Below the pieces are notes generated by a model, which had not been told where the DNA came from, did no database searches, and saw nothing but the letters and a program-made list of their open reading frames with translations. DNA of 64,000 nucleotides, from positions 18,055,799 to 18,119,798 of the forward strand of contig CM033108.1 of assembly GCA_019321725.1 (NCBI GenBank), in the 5' to 3' direction. Origin of the DNA: Paulownia fortunei. Lineage: Eukaryota; Streptophyta; Magnoliopsida; Lamiales; Paulowniaceae. Position 1 is the first letter of the stretch. Each line of letters starts with the position of its first letter. The translations under genes were made by a program, and so were the position numbers. This document shows, one piece after another, positions 9,411 to 21,360 of this stretch.

Positions 9411-12357
9411 TTGCTGGTAAAAAGAAATTCCTTTTGTACTTGCATTGATGAAAAGAATTTGAAGCACTTTTGGTTTCTAATTTGCTTTGAATCTATCATT
9501 AGAGAGTTTACTATCAAAGGCTGCAATTCGAATCATGGTCTTTCTTTATTTATCGTGTGGATTTTTCATTTTATCAAGTTAACTAACTCTTTTGCTTGTA
9601 CTTGGACAAAATACTCTATGGTGTATTTCAAAGATACTTCTGCTTCCTTCGGTGTCCAACACTTGGTGATCCTTGATGATGACAATCAATCCATAGAGAA
9701 AGACACCATTTTGGCAATTCATGCCCCTATTGTTGGTCAGCATGCAAAACCCTAGCCAAAATTAACGAATTCCCTTTATGCGAAGGGATGGTCTTGGGAG
9801 ATTTTTTTGAGCAAGACTCCCAGGGTATGGGCTTTGCAAGCAACTCATCATCAACAATCTATCAAGCTAACTCCATTTCCAACATTGGGTTGCCATATCA
9901 TTGAAGGCAATGCTAAGTAGAGGGATGCAATCCAATTGGCTGTCAAGTTTCACCACTTCAAGTGATATTAGGAGTCGACCAAAGACATCCTCAGTCTGTG
10001 CAAGCATAAGCTTCTTGCAGCGCAAATATACGACCTAATGTATGCTTTGTTGTTCATGTATGATAGCAATTTCTATGTAGTCAATGCGTTTTGTGAGGCA
10101 TGGTGTCCACTTACCAACACTTTGTTGACTTCCCGTGGAGAATTATCCATATCACTGTGGGATTTGCACACTTTTCTGGGCCTTCTGATGACCAGACTTC
10201 TCTAAGACAAAGTTGTTCCCAACTAGCAATTTCTATATAGTCAATGCATTTTGCGAGGCGTGGTGTCCACTTACCAACACTTTGTTGACTTCCCTTGGAG
10301 AATTATCCATATCACTGTGGGATTTGCACACTCTTCTGGGCCTTCTGATGACCAAACTTCTCTATGACAAAGTTGTTCCAGCACGAAAGTGCTTAATGGC
10401 TTCGACAAGGTGGGAAGTAGATTCGTCCATCACTCTTGCAAGCACTTACTTTATGCTTACCATCCACTTCGAAGGAGTGCCAATGGAGTTCAATCTTCTC
10501 AAGTATCTACTGATGAGTGAGTTAGATTTTAGTCTAAGAAGGCTATTAGGTACTATCCATCTCCTTCACGTACATAAAAGAAGGCGACTCGCCCTAAATC
10601 AACTCAAAACCACTTGGCGACTTTGGCATACATGGAGAATGGAGCCCATAGAGAAGGCTTTAATTTTAAAGCTTGGCGTCAAAGAGAGTTCAAATGAAGA
10701 AACATACTTGTCGGCATAATTTTGCTTGTTGGCTTTACGTATTTCTTCTTCCCAATAATGATATCAATTCGATGCGTTCTAGTACCTTCAAAATGGCAAG
10801 CATCATGGCAAGCGATTGAATGGTGAGCCCTGTTGTTCTCATCTTAGCGAGCATCTACAAGGGCTTAAATAAGATTGCAAATTCATCAAGACTGTCTCGT
10901 GTGCATTCAAATTCCCCATCCATTATGTCTATAATTGGTTGGCACATTACTTCGAGACTCATTACCAATTTTGGCAAGGGATACATGGACCCAAAATGAT
11001 GATCTTTTTCAGTGAATGGGGGGCAAGATACTATGATCCAAAGAGGCCTACAAGCGAATCCACAAAGGGGACTTCATTTCTTAGACTTGCAACATGATCA
11101 GCAAGAGCAAAGATTTTTTATATGTTAAGAATGGAAATGTTGATAAATTTGGGTACAACTACTTTATTACCATTCGGTTTAGCTATGTTTCTTTGCAGCA
11201 AGGTGTATATTTTATGATTGAGCCTTACAGTCCCCATCATTTTTAGTCGTCTTGGATTCTATCAAATAATGTCGGTAATACTCACACAAGATATCCGGAA
11301 AGCTTTTTTGGAAGGACTTCACCACTGGCGCTTATGTACCTTATCCAAAGAAATTCTCTTTGGAAGATTACAAGAAATGGTGGGCCAAGATCCATGGAAG
11401 TTATTTTGAAGATAACATTGCAAGTTTGATCAACTTAAAGTGAAGTAAGGCCTTACCGAAAGGCAAGAAGCATAACACATGTGATGATCCACTTAACGAC
11501 AGTGCTCAAAATCCCCCACATGTGCATATTACTTTCCTTCCAACAACTGCAATGCCTAAACCGTCAAACCTCTGGAAGCCGACAAGAGAAAGAGTAATTC
11601 TCACCCTTTGGAGGAAAGTGGTAGTATTAATGTGCACTGTCATTGGAAAAGACCTAAAAGGAACCTCAAGCCTTTGGAGCCAAGAGATATTAGCATTTAT
11701 GACGTTACAAACAACCTATGTCAAATGGAGAACTTTGTTGAAAATGTTATTTCTTAATTTAATTTTGTTTTTAATATAATAAATAAATTCTTTTTATAGT
11801 TATTTTCTAAATTAACACATATAATGTTTTAGTTGGAGAAAGAACTTGTTAACAATGATGATGAGGGATCACAAGATAGCTAAAGATCGATCGTGGGGTA
11901 CAACTTGTTGGCCACAATTTCTTTAGTTGACAAGGCAATACAAAAAGAGACATGCAACTTGACTACAACTAAACAAACACCTCATTGTCTAGCATTTTCG
12001 ATGTTTGAAGGTGAAAAATTTATACTTAATCACCAAAAGAAGTACCATCAGAAGCTATGAAGTGATCTTCTCAAAAAAGAGCTTGACAAATTGAAAGGAT
12101 GAAGGAAGAACTTGTCTGCATCATTGAAGCGACAACAAGAATTTCTTCAAAGTGCTAAATTCAAAGTTCATGAGATAGAAGAGGAAGTCATTGCTATCGA
12201 GAATACTTCTCCATTGAGTGATAAAGTGGTTGAAAATTTGAAGACTTTAGTGGTACATCTAGAGGCCGCCAAAGAAGAGTTGAAAAATTTAAGTCCTTTT
12301 TTTAGGACTTTTTTTTGGCTTCATGTAATGAACTTCATTATTCTTAAGATTACATAA
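9411..12357 (+). pseudogene. Plant mobile domain (PMD, PF10536-like) ORF, antisense extra ORF of Gy2, broken
   Basis: The PMD family is a plant domain found in transposons and in MAIN-like host proteins. Here the frame gives LVILDDDNQS and AIHAPIVGQHA (about 9660-9750), then the hallmark block NFYIVNAFCEAWCPLTNTLL with LSISLWDLHT (10224-10350). Further blocks are LILKLGVKESSNEETYLSA (to 10719), the EPYSPHHF region (11220) and HHWRLCTLSKEI (11310-11355). A C-terminal coiled-coil stretch follows at 12112-12290 (AAKEELKNL). An acceptor-like TTTTAG before LEKEL near 11831 suggests a second intron. Stops, shifts and a 160-bp tandem duplication break it. It lies antisense and 3' to Gy2 pol, so it belongs to the gypsy element rather than to a host gene. 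Confidence 0.75.
10064..10380 (+). repeat. 160-bp tandem duplication inside the PMD frame
   Basis: 10064-10223 and 10224-10380 are near-identical copies beginning TAGCAATTTCTAT and ending in AAGTTGTTCC, differing at only about 8 positions. Because 160 is not a multiple of 3 the duplication shifts the reading frame. It covers the most conserved PMD block. Confidence 0.95.
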
Positions 12358-12643
12358 TACAAAATTTCCTTTCTATCTTGCAATCCTTCAAGTGCATTTA
12401 CTTTCATCGAGACTCATGAAGTGTAATATTTTTTTTCTTTCTCTTTTTTTAATTTTTTCTCCTTTTCTTTCTCTCTTTTTTTGTGCAATAAGCTACTAGC
12501 ACACATGAAAGGAAAACGTAATTCATTACAAACTCATAACTAAACTTAAAAAATATTTAAGTTGCCTAAGTACTCTAATAAAGAGATCTAGACATAATAT
12601 AGTTCAAATAAATTTATTCTTCTTTTGGGGGGTGCCGTACACT
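12358..12643. other. Spacer after PMD frame with pyrimidine tract
   Basis: No gene seen. It contains a T/C-rich tract (about 12430-12482), which could be a degenerate purine tract on the minus strand, followed by ordinary AT-rich sequence up to the repeat block. Confidence 0.5.
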
Positions 12644-12880
12644 GTTTATACTCATGCAGGTCAGGAATATTCATTGCTTAACCACCTTGGACTAAGTGAG
12701 GTGTTTAATATTTTAACCACATAAAATATCTCTAGTGGAGTAAATTAACAATTTAACCATATGGATTCACTTTTAGTAGGGTAAGTTTGCAGTTTAACCA
12801 CGTGCACTACTTTTGGTGGGTACCATTCCAATTTATACTCGTGTAGGTCAGAAGTAACATGCAGTTTAGGCTCACGCATT
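12644..12880. repeat. Imperfect ~40-bp tandem repeat between pol and PMD ORF of Gy2
   Basis: Units carry a TTTAACCACNT or TTTATACTC start at about 12646, 12678, 12713, 12753, 12794, 12833 and 12866, spaced 32-41 bp. The first and sixth units also share TTTATACTCNTGNAGGTCAG. It occupies the same position in Gy2 as the 55-bp repeat in Gy1, but the sequences are unrelated. Confidence 0.7.
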
Positions 12881-12902
12881 AAGCAGCATTTTTTTTTTCA
12901 AT

Positions 12903-14109
12903 TCAAGCATAATAGCGTTCTAAGAACTTCCCATTTATTGGGCCAAATCTCAAGCTATCTTTGGCAACCAACTTGTAAGTGTCATTTGTGTAAACTTTTT
13001 TTAATAACGTAAGGATCATCCCACTGTGATGTGAACTTATTTTTAGTCCTATGAGTAGTAATGACAGGCCTTCTAACAACAAGCACCAAATCACCAACTT
13101 GAAAAGAGCGTGATCGCACTTTTTTGTTAAATACCTTAGAAAGGAAAGCTTGATAGCATTCAAGTCTTTGTTGTGCTTCTAGCCTTTTCTGATCAAGAGC
13201 TTCCAACTCCTCAAGGCATAAGCGTGCGTTTTCTTCTTCAATGAGTCCTTCTTGTATAGCTATCCTCAATGATGGAATTTGCTGCTTAAGAGAAATGACA
13301 ACTTCAATTCCATACACCAACGCATAAGGAGTGCTTGAGTAAGCATTCTATAAGTAGTTTTATATGCCCATAAAGCTTATCCAATTCTTTCATGCTAGTC
13401 TCGCTTCGACTTAGTAATCACTTTTTTCAATAGATCACACAAAGTCTTATCGAATGCTTCATCAAGACCATTAGCAGCAACAAAGTACATAGAGATTTTC
13501 TTTGCTTGAAAACAAACTTCTGGCAACATTTTTCTTCTTCACTTCTTTGAGAGATATCACTTCAACCCACTTAGAAAAGTAGTCAATTGCAGCAAAATGT
13601 ATAAATTCCTACTAGAATATTTTGTCATAGGTCCAACCACATCTATATCCCAAACATTTAATGACCATGAAGCAAAAGTAGGGTGTAATGGCTCGAGCAG
13701 TTGGTGAATGAGATTCGCCTTGACATCGTTGTGTGTAATCCATGCAATCTTTTATGATTGTTAGCCAATAGTAACCCATTCTTTTTACTCGAAACTGCAA
13801 CTTTAGGCCCGATTGATGAGCACCACAAATCTCTGCATGAGTTTTTTCCATAGCTTGGATGGCTTTATTATCACCTAAACATCTCAAGAAGACTCCATCA
13901 AATGAGAATTTGTAAAGTGTGCCCTTGTAATAGATAAAGTAAGCTACACGATGTTGAATATCAACTCTTTGATGTGGGTTATCGGGCTAGCATCTCATAT
14001 TTTAAATAATCCAAGTGCTTAACTCCAATATTCCTTCAATTTCAAACACTTCAACGACTTGGTTTTCTTCTTCTTCATCACTGCTCTCATCCTCGAAGAT
14101 TGGTGGTAT
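12903..14109 (-). pseudogene. Gy2 integrase (C-terminal part of gypsy pol)
   Basis: Minus strand from 14109: an acidic linker (EDESSDEEEE), then YYKGTLYKFSFDGVFLRCL, the integrase zinc-binding region (HAEICGAHQSGLKLQF, 13612-13887) and the C-terminal domain (IPSLRIAIQEGLIEEENARL, FQVGDLVLVVRRP, 12982-13320). The terminus FGPINGKFLERYYA is in a shifted frame at 12903. The catalytic core between the zinc-binding and C-terminal regions is poorly preserved. The upstream continuation (RNase H) is found at 25401, on the other side of the copia insertion AB: joining the flanks gives an uninterrupted VVPPIFEDE reading. Confidence 0.88.
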
Positions 14110-16169
14110 TGTTAGGTTCACTTAACCATAGGGTTTGCATAGGAGAAATTAGATTTTTAATAATAAATAAACTAGCCATATCAAATATGGCATCACCCCT
14201 AATTCAATGTTATTTTATTAATTTTGCAATTTCCAATAGGATTAACTCAAACAAAATTGAGGTATATGAAATGTACTCTAATTGACATAGGGTTTGAAGC
14301 AATTAATTGTTAGCCTATTTATGAAACTGGTTCACACGGATCCAATTATTTCCCCTCCAAAGTAGTCCACATATTGGATAGAAACACAAAATTGAAATTC
14401 TGCCAGTAATTCTAATTCCTTTTCTAACCTAGTTTTGGAGTGTTTAAGTGAGTATCAATTCTTGAAACTAAATTGTGGTAAAAGAATTGAATACTTTCAA
14501 AAAAGTATGAAATTTTATTGAAGATGATGGAGAGGGAGAAAAATATTTTTTTTGACATGTGGTGGCTGAAAATCCTAGAGTCCCACTCTTTGAATTTTCA
14601 GCCACTTTTATCATTGGTTGGAGGATTTTTGGTTGATTGTAAAATCTCATAAAAATCTTCAACTCTATCTCTTATATTTTCCAGAAATACTTGGAGATAT
14701 TTTATATAATCTAATTAGATATTTTCAAGAATAACAAATACTTGGGACTCTATCTTCTTCTAACAATTTTTCTGGGCTTCTACAAATGAGTAATTTGAAA
14801 TAGGTTTTGACTCTTAATTAAATCTACTAATTAATCCAATTAATTGATTAGACTCAAATTCAGTTATTTGATCCTAATCAATTAATTTAATTCTATCAAG
14901 CCCACCTAATTAAATTAGGCCCAATTAATATAATTTATTGTTAACTCAATTAATTTATCCAATCAATTAATTATTTCACTCCAATTAGGCTCCTTAATCT
15001 CAATATGTTCAATATATAATCTAATTATTTAATTGAATAATTAATTCAACTTATTGAATTAAATAAAATCTTTATTAATTAATTGGATCCAACACTTTGG
15101 ATCAATTTCTGAAGAAGAAATGTTCCATCCTAAATTATGTGTGACCCTTTAGGTTCACATCTAAGCTAGTAGTCGGCTTGCAACACTTACAATTTATTAT
15201 TTTGATTAATTAATTCACTTTAAATTAACTCTTTAATTTTAAAAACCTACTAGTCATGGAAAACACCTAGAAAGTGTATCTTGACTATCTAGTCTTAGAT
15301 GAAATAGCGAGTAAACCTATTTCAATTACGAGTACCATGCATAAGGTCCTTCTATCAACCAATCTCCTAATTGAGTTTATGGTGTGGATTATAAGTCAAA
15401 ACTTTAAATGATTCAATGACTATGATTCCATTTCAAATTCTAATGACTCATGATAAATCATTTGAAAAACCCTATATAACATTCATCCTGCCTTAGCCAA
15501 GGACTTTTGAGTCATGAACTATGAAAACATAAGGATTCATTTATTCTACTAGATAAGTGATAGATTCTTTGTTGACTACTCATTAATCTCCATACATGCC
15601 AATGCAACATCGAACATATCCTCTTTGTGATTATCAGGCAATCAGAAGATATATCAAGATGTAACACAACATGCATAAGGCTACACTGGTGTCTCAAGTG
15701 TAAGGACTAGTTGTGTACTATCACAACGTAGAAATTTTTACTTTAACATACAATATCTCCAACTAAGAATTTTTCGTAGGCCTATTCAGTGTACTTGTTC
15801 TCCAACAAGTACTCACATACATGCACTAGCATCACTATGCTAATGTTTATGTAGTGAGGCATCCTCTTAATGCAAGAATGCATCATATGTGTAAGTCATA
15901 TTAGGCTATTTGATGTCCATCTCAGTATGCCCTCGACCCAGAACTTATTTAAGACCAAAGTATTAGAGGCATATTCCATGATCACCAGCATATGTGTGAC
16001 CATGCCTCATAGCTAAGTTTGGTCTAGAGACTTTATCTAATTACAATATGTAATTAAAGATAAAGAAAATGCCTATTTTTATTAATATGATTTAAAAAAT
16101 ATTGTTTTACAAAATACAAGAGTATAAAAGATGCCCAACCTAATTGGTGCACCAGGCACTACTCTTACA
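14110..16169 (-). mobile_element. 3' LTR of copia AB (LTR family also seen as B, C, D)
   Basis: Starts TGTTAGGTTCAC in plus coordinates and ends GGCACTACTCTTACA, i.e. minus-strand TGTAAGAG...CTAACA. It is the reverse complement of solo LTRs C and D over its whole length, about 2.06 kb. It contains long stretches of alternating AATTAATT-type sequence (about 14810-15080). The PPT abuts its high-coordinate end. Confidence 0.88.
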
Positions 16170-16182
16170 ATCTCCCACTTGC
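16170..16182 (-). promoter_or_regulatory. Polypurine tract of copia AB
   Basis: The minus strand reads AAGTGGGAGAT directly before the LTR TGTAAGAG. This is the usual copia plus-strand primer and fixes both the LTR edge and the element's orientation. Confidence 0.85.
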
Positions 16183-16189
16183 CTTAGTG

Positions 16190-19100
16190 CATATTATCCA
16201 TGTACTTCAGGCCTATCTTCTCAAGATGTCTGTCGAATACCTTCTACGCTAAAGGTTTAGTTAGTGGGTCTGCTACATTTTTTGCCGAAGTGACTCTTTC
16301 CAATATGACATCACCTCTACCATTGAGTTCTCTGATCAGTTGGTATCACCTCATGATGTGCTTGGATCTTTGATAAGATATTGGTTCTTTTGCTTACACA
16401 ATAGCTCTGTTGTTATCATAGTATATTGGTATCAGATGAACAATAGATGGAACTACACCAACCCTTAGATGAAGTTCCTTATCCAAATAGCTTTCTTTCC
16501 TGCATCACATGAAACAATGTATTCAGCCTCAGTGGTGGAATCTGCAATCGTCTCTTACTTGAAAGTCTTCCAACTGACAGCACTACTATATAGGGTGAAT
16601 ACATATCTAGGCATTGATTTTGAGTCATCTACATCGAACTGAAAACTAAAATCAGTATAACATTCTAATTTCAGTTCTCTAAAGTTGTATATAAGAAAGA
16701 TATCTTTAGTCCTTCTCAAGTACTTCAGGATCATCTTTACGGCTTTTCAGTACTCCTCACGTAGATTAGACTGATATCTACCCATGATACTCAGAGCATG
16801 AACAACATTAGGCCTCGTACATTGTATACCATATATTATGCTTTCAATGGTAGATGCATAATGTATACCGGTTATCTTTTCTCTCTCCTCAAAAGTCTTA
16901 AGGGACAGACTTTGAGAGAGATATGCTATGGCTTATATCAAAAATCCTCATTTGGATTTCTCCATGTTAAACATCTTTTACATTTTATCTATGTATGTGG
17001 ATTGGGATAGTCTGATCATCCTCTTTAATCTATCTCTATAGATATTTAATCCTAGAATAAATGATGCTTTTCATTAATCCTTCAAGGAGAACAAGTTAGA
17101 TAATTAAGTTTTAGTTGATTACAGCATCCCTACATCATTCCCAATAGTGTAAGATATCATCAACGTACAACATAATAAATTTCACTGCACTACATCAACC
17201 TTCTTGTAGATACAAGGTTCATCTAGATTATTGTGGAAATCAAATAGTTTATTATCTCATCGAACCAGATGTTCCAACTTTGGGAAGTCTGCTTGAGTCC
17301 ATAAATATTTCCATTAAGGATATGAAGCCTTTAGACTACCTTATATAAATCTTTTCTTTAATGTTTCCATTAAGGATAACAGTCTTCACATACATCTACC
17401 ATATATCATAGTAATAATATGCTGATATAGCTATAGCAATATTCTAAAGAATTTAAGCATTACCTATTGGCAAAAAGTTTTCCTCATAATTAATTCCTTG
17501 CTTCTGAATATAATCTTTCGTGATAAGTCATTCTTTGTAGGTCACTATCTCTCCACTTACTCCAAACTTTCACTTGTAGACCCATTGGAACTATTCTCTA
17601 TGGTGGGAACACTAAGATCCATACCTTGTTGTAGTACATAGAGTCTATCTCGGATTGCATGGCATCTTACTAACTTTCCAAGTCAATGTCAGACATCGCC
17701 TCTCCATAAGTCCTCAGATCACTATCCAAGAAGAGAATCTCCTTGTTGTTCTCTAATAAAAACCATACCTCTCAAGTGTCTTTGAGATCCTTTCGGATCT
17801 CCTAAGAGGTTGTGTGTCACAGGGCCCAGTCTTAGCTGGTTGGTCCATTACTGTGTTTGTTGGGATGTCTTGTGGTTCTTGAACTTTTTCAAGTTCTACA
17901 ACTTTTCGTTTCTATCCAATAAAAATTATTCCTCTAAGAAGGTGGCGTCCACGAAACAAACACCCTTTGTTCTGAGGAGTCGTAGAAGTAGTATCCCATG
18001 GATTCTTTTGGATACCCTATAAACTTGTATAAATTAGATCTCATATCCAACTTATCTCCCACTTGCTGTTTCACGTAAGTAGCACACCCCCACACCCTAA
18101 GGTATTTATAGGATGGTGGTTTCCTACACCATATCTCTTATGGTGTTTTGGGCACTAACTTTATTGGCACTCTATTCTAAAGATATGCCGGCGTTTCTAG
18201 GACATGGCCCCAAAATGAAAGAGGAAGTACAGTAAAACTCACCATTGATCAAACTATGTCCAATAAAGTTTGATTATTACACTCCGCAACCCCATTGAAT
18301 TGAGGAGTAGCAGAAGGAGTCCACTAAGAGAAAATCCTATTCTCCTTTTGATAATCAAGAAACTCTATGCTCAAGTACTCACCTCTTCAATCTGATCAAA
18401 GAGCTTTGATACTTAGCCCAGTCTATTTCTCCACTTCACATTTGAATTACTTGAACTTTTCAAAGCTTCAAATTTGTACTTCATCAGGTACACATAACTA
18501 TACCTAGAATAATCATCGGTAATTGCTATGAAGTAATAACACTTAGTAGCCTGGATATATCTGTATGGATGAAATCTAATAGATCATTAGTTTGCTCCAC
18601 TTATCCTACAAAAAGAGATTTGGTCATCTTTTCTTTGAGACAAGATTCACATATTGATAGGTCTAGCTTGTCTCTAAGGTCTAGCAATTATGGCAACTTG
18701 TGGAACCTCATTTTAGAAATGTGACCTAATCTTGAGTGTCATATAGTTCGGGAACTATGATTATCTAATTTTTTTTATTTTTTTGAATGATGAAAAATGG
18801 AGTTATGTGGAGTTAAAGTATATAAACCATTCATCAATATGCAAGAAAATATGAAAGTAGAACATCAAGAAATAGAACAATTTCCATTCTCAAATAAAAA
18901 CCCATAGCCTTCTCCAACCAAAATAGAAATGGAGATGATGTTCTTAACAATATTTGGTGCATAAAGACAATTGTTCAATTCCAAAACCAAACCATTATTC
19001 AAAGCTGAGTTTACAGTTCCTATTGTTAATGCTGCAACCTTTGCTCTATTCCCTAGCCGCAAGACTCTCTCTTCTACTTAGCTTCCTGTTTCTTGCCATC

Positions 19101-19985
19101 ACCTATAAATTATTGCAAAGAAACATCATTAACTGACAAGTTAACTTCAGTAAAATATATATCTAAACTCTTTAGGCTTCATAATGTACTCCTTCCAGTT
19201 CCTATTCCAATACCCAGGTTTGCCATAGTAATGGCATTTTTCATCAGCTTTGTTGGAACCCTTTGAGACCCCACCATTTATCTTCATCTTATTGGCATTT
19301 GAGGAACCCTTTCCCTTTCCCTTTTTCTTATTAGGCTTTGCAGCCTTTGAGTTGGAAGAACATCCAATGAGCATGATTGACTATTTTTTTACATAGTGGA
19401 CTTAACCATCTTCAACATGTTAACCAGCTCAACAAGGCTAGTTTTCATTTTTTGTATATTGAAGTTGACAACGAAGATATTAAACAATGGAGTTAGAGAC
19501 TGCAAGATGATATCAATATAGAGTTTGTTATCTGTAACAACCCCAAAGGACTCGAGCTTTTCTATAAGGTTTATCATCTTCAATCTATGGTCATGGACTG
19601 AAGAGCCTTTCATCATACAGGTCCTAAAAAGCTCTTTCGAGATCTAATATCTCGCCTGCCTAGTGTGTTTACCATATAAGTCTTGTAGGTGAACAAATAT
19701 ATCATGTGCATATACCACATTTTTCCTCTACAACTTATTTGATATTGATGCCATCATATAACACGCATCTGCAGATCATCATCAACTTGTTGGTGATATT
19801 CTAAAAGCTCCTCCTCGGTCCCATCTACCAGCGGACCTGTCGGTAGAGGAGTATCAAGAATGTAGGATCTTTTCTCAATTGTAAAACAATCTTGAGGTTC
19901 CTAAGCCAATCAACAAAATTAGATCAAATTATTTATTAGTGTCTAGAATTGATGCAAGTAGATTTTTGGACAATTCTATAAGCAA
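16190..19985 (-). pseudogene. Copia AB gag-pol remnant
   Basis: Minus strand, 5' to 3': gag start near 19950 (SNFVDWLRNLKIVLQ), gag core 19389-19616 (SSVHDHRLKMINLIEKLESF) and a zinc knuckle with one altered Cys (CHYYGKPGYWNRNW, 19147-19374). Next are a pre-integrase/protease-adjacent region (LYAPNIVKNIISISIL, 18865-19062), integrase about 17900-18650, and RT with an intact YVDD motif (plus 17157-17168). RNase H follows near 16540-16600 (DSTTEAEY). Domain order GAG-PR-IN-RT-RH identifies Ty1/copia. Multiple stops and frameshifts exclude function. The internal coding span is close to normal length, so it decayed after an intact insertion. Confidence 0.87.
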
Positions 19986-21360
19986 TCTTCAAAAAATGAA
20001 AATGATACAGAAAATGAGCATTCTTTCAAAAAAAATATATTTATTCCTAAAAAGGTCTTTGGTTACAAATGTCTCCCACTATTTTACTTGAATTCCTTCA
20101 CCCCTAATAGCAATTCGGGAAATCATATTCCCTAGTGGGCTTGAGGCCCAATCAATATTTTATATGCCCCAATGTTATTAGCTTATAAAACATATTGATA
20201 TGTGGTTAACTTTAAAAGTTGCATCTACATACAACCCTCAAGATGTTTGGCTTCATTTTTTCTATATCTTATGATCCCATATGATATTAAGTGTCAAGCT
20301 AGACTCATCAAACCTCCATGTAGATACAGCATCAAAACGTTCGACGACTCATGGCCAATGTAAGACAAGTCCATCCCATGGGCATCGTTATGCTTAGTAG
20401 AGATCACAACTTTCCTTTACAAGTCATCCAATGACTCATGGCTAATAATTAAGTAAGGTAGCATTGTCATGTCATCTACTTTTGATAGTAGGCATGGATT
20501 ATTAGGTCGAACCCAAATTTATCCATATTCGCTTGAAATCAAAATATTTTTTTTTAAAAAAACTTCCTTTACCTTATTTTCAATTTAAGTGGGGTATTCA
20601 TTTTAACCAAGACCTCGTCAATTTTATGTTTGTTTATTTAATGGGTTTGTATTCAATTGATAGCAAGCATATCAATTGAAAATATTAAATAAATATATGT
20701 ATGCATCTAAGACATACATAAATGGATGATCATGAGCCAATCCTGTGCGATCTATTTAAGCCCAAAATTGATCCAACACAGTCTAGGGGTAATAAAATAG
20801 AAAAAAAAAACTATTTCTATTACATCAATATATCCCATATATTCATGAGCTTTCTCTTGATCTCTGCCTTAGTCTTCTTCTTATCCACCAAAAATAAAAA
20901 GAAATACCTTGCACTATACTACTATTAGTTCAAAATTTTAAAGTATTACATAGAATAACTGGCACGAAGACCCTTTTTTGAAACCCAAAAATGAAATATC
21001 CAATCACATTGGTCAGTGTCTCCATCATAATCCCAAACATGTTCATAAATGCATCACATGAATTTATCAAAGCATGTAAATTTACCATTCTTAAAAATTA
21101 TCAATCCCAAGATTTGGGATATAATTTTTTATTTTTCATGAAAACCACCTTTTTAAAAATTTAGAATTAAATTTTTTAATAAACATTGATTTTTTGTTAA
21201 TTGACACAACGAGGTTGTCCAATGAGCCCCGCATGCAACAATGTGCTACCCACTGCATATGGGCAACATGCATGCACTGCGTGTAATTCCTAAGTCTCAT
21301 ATTACTCAATTGGCCAATAAGATTCATGCATTACATACTATTCATAAGTCAATTGCATTG
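19986..21360 (-). other. Probable 5' leader of copia AB; no gene
   Basis: It follows the gag start on the minus strand and has no coding potential of note. A phrase resembling GACTCATGGCYAAT occurs twice (about 20346 and 20430). The primer-binding site expected next to the 5' LTR was not found, which fits loss of that LTR's 3' part. Short frames such as 20722-20928 have no recognisable motifs. Confidence 0.4.
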
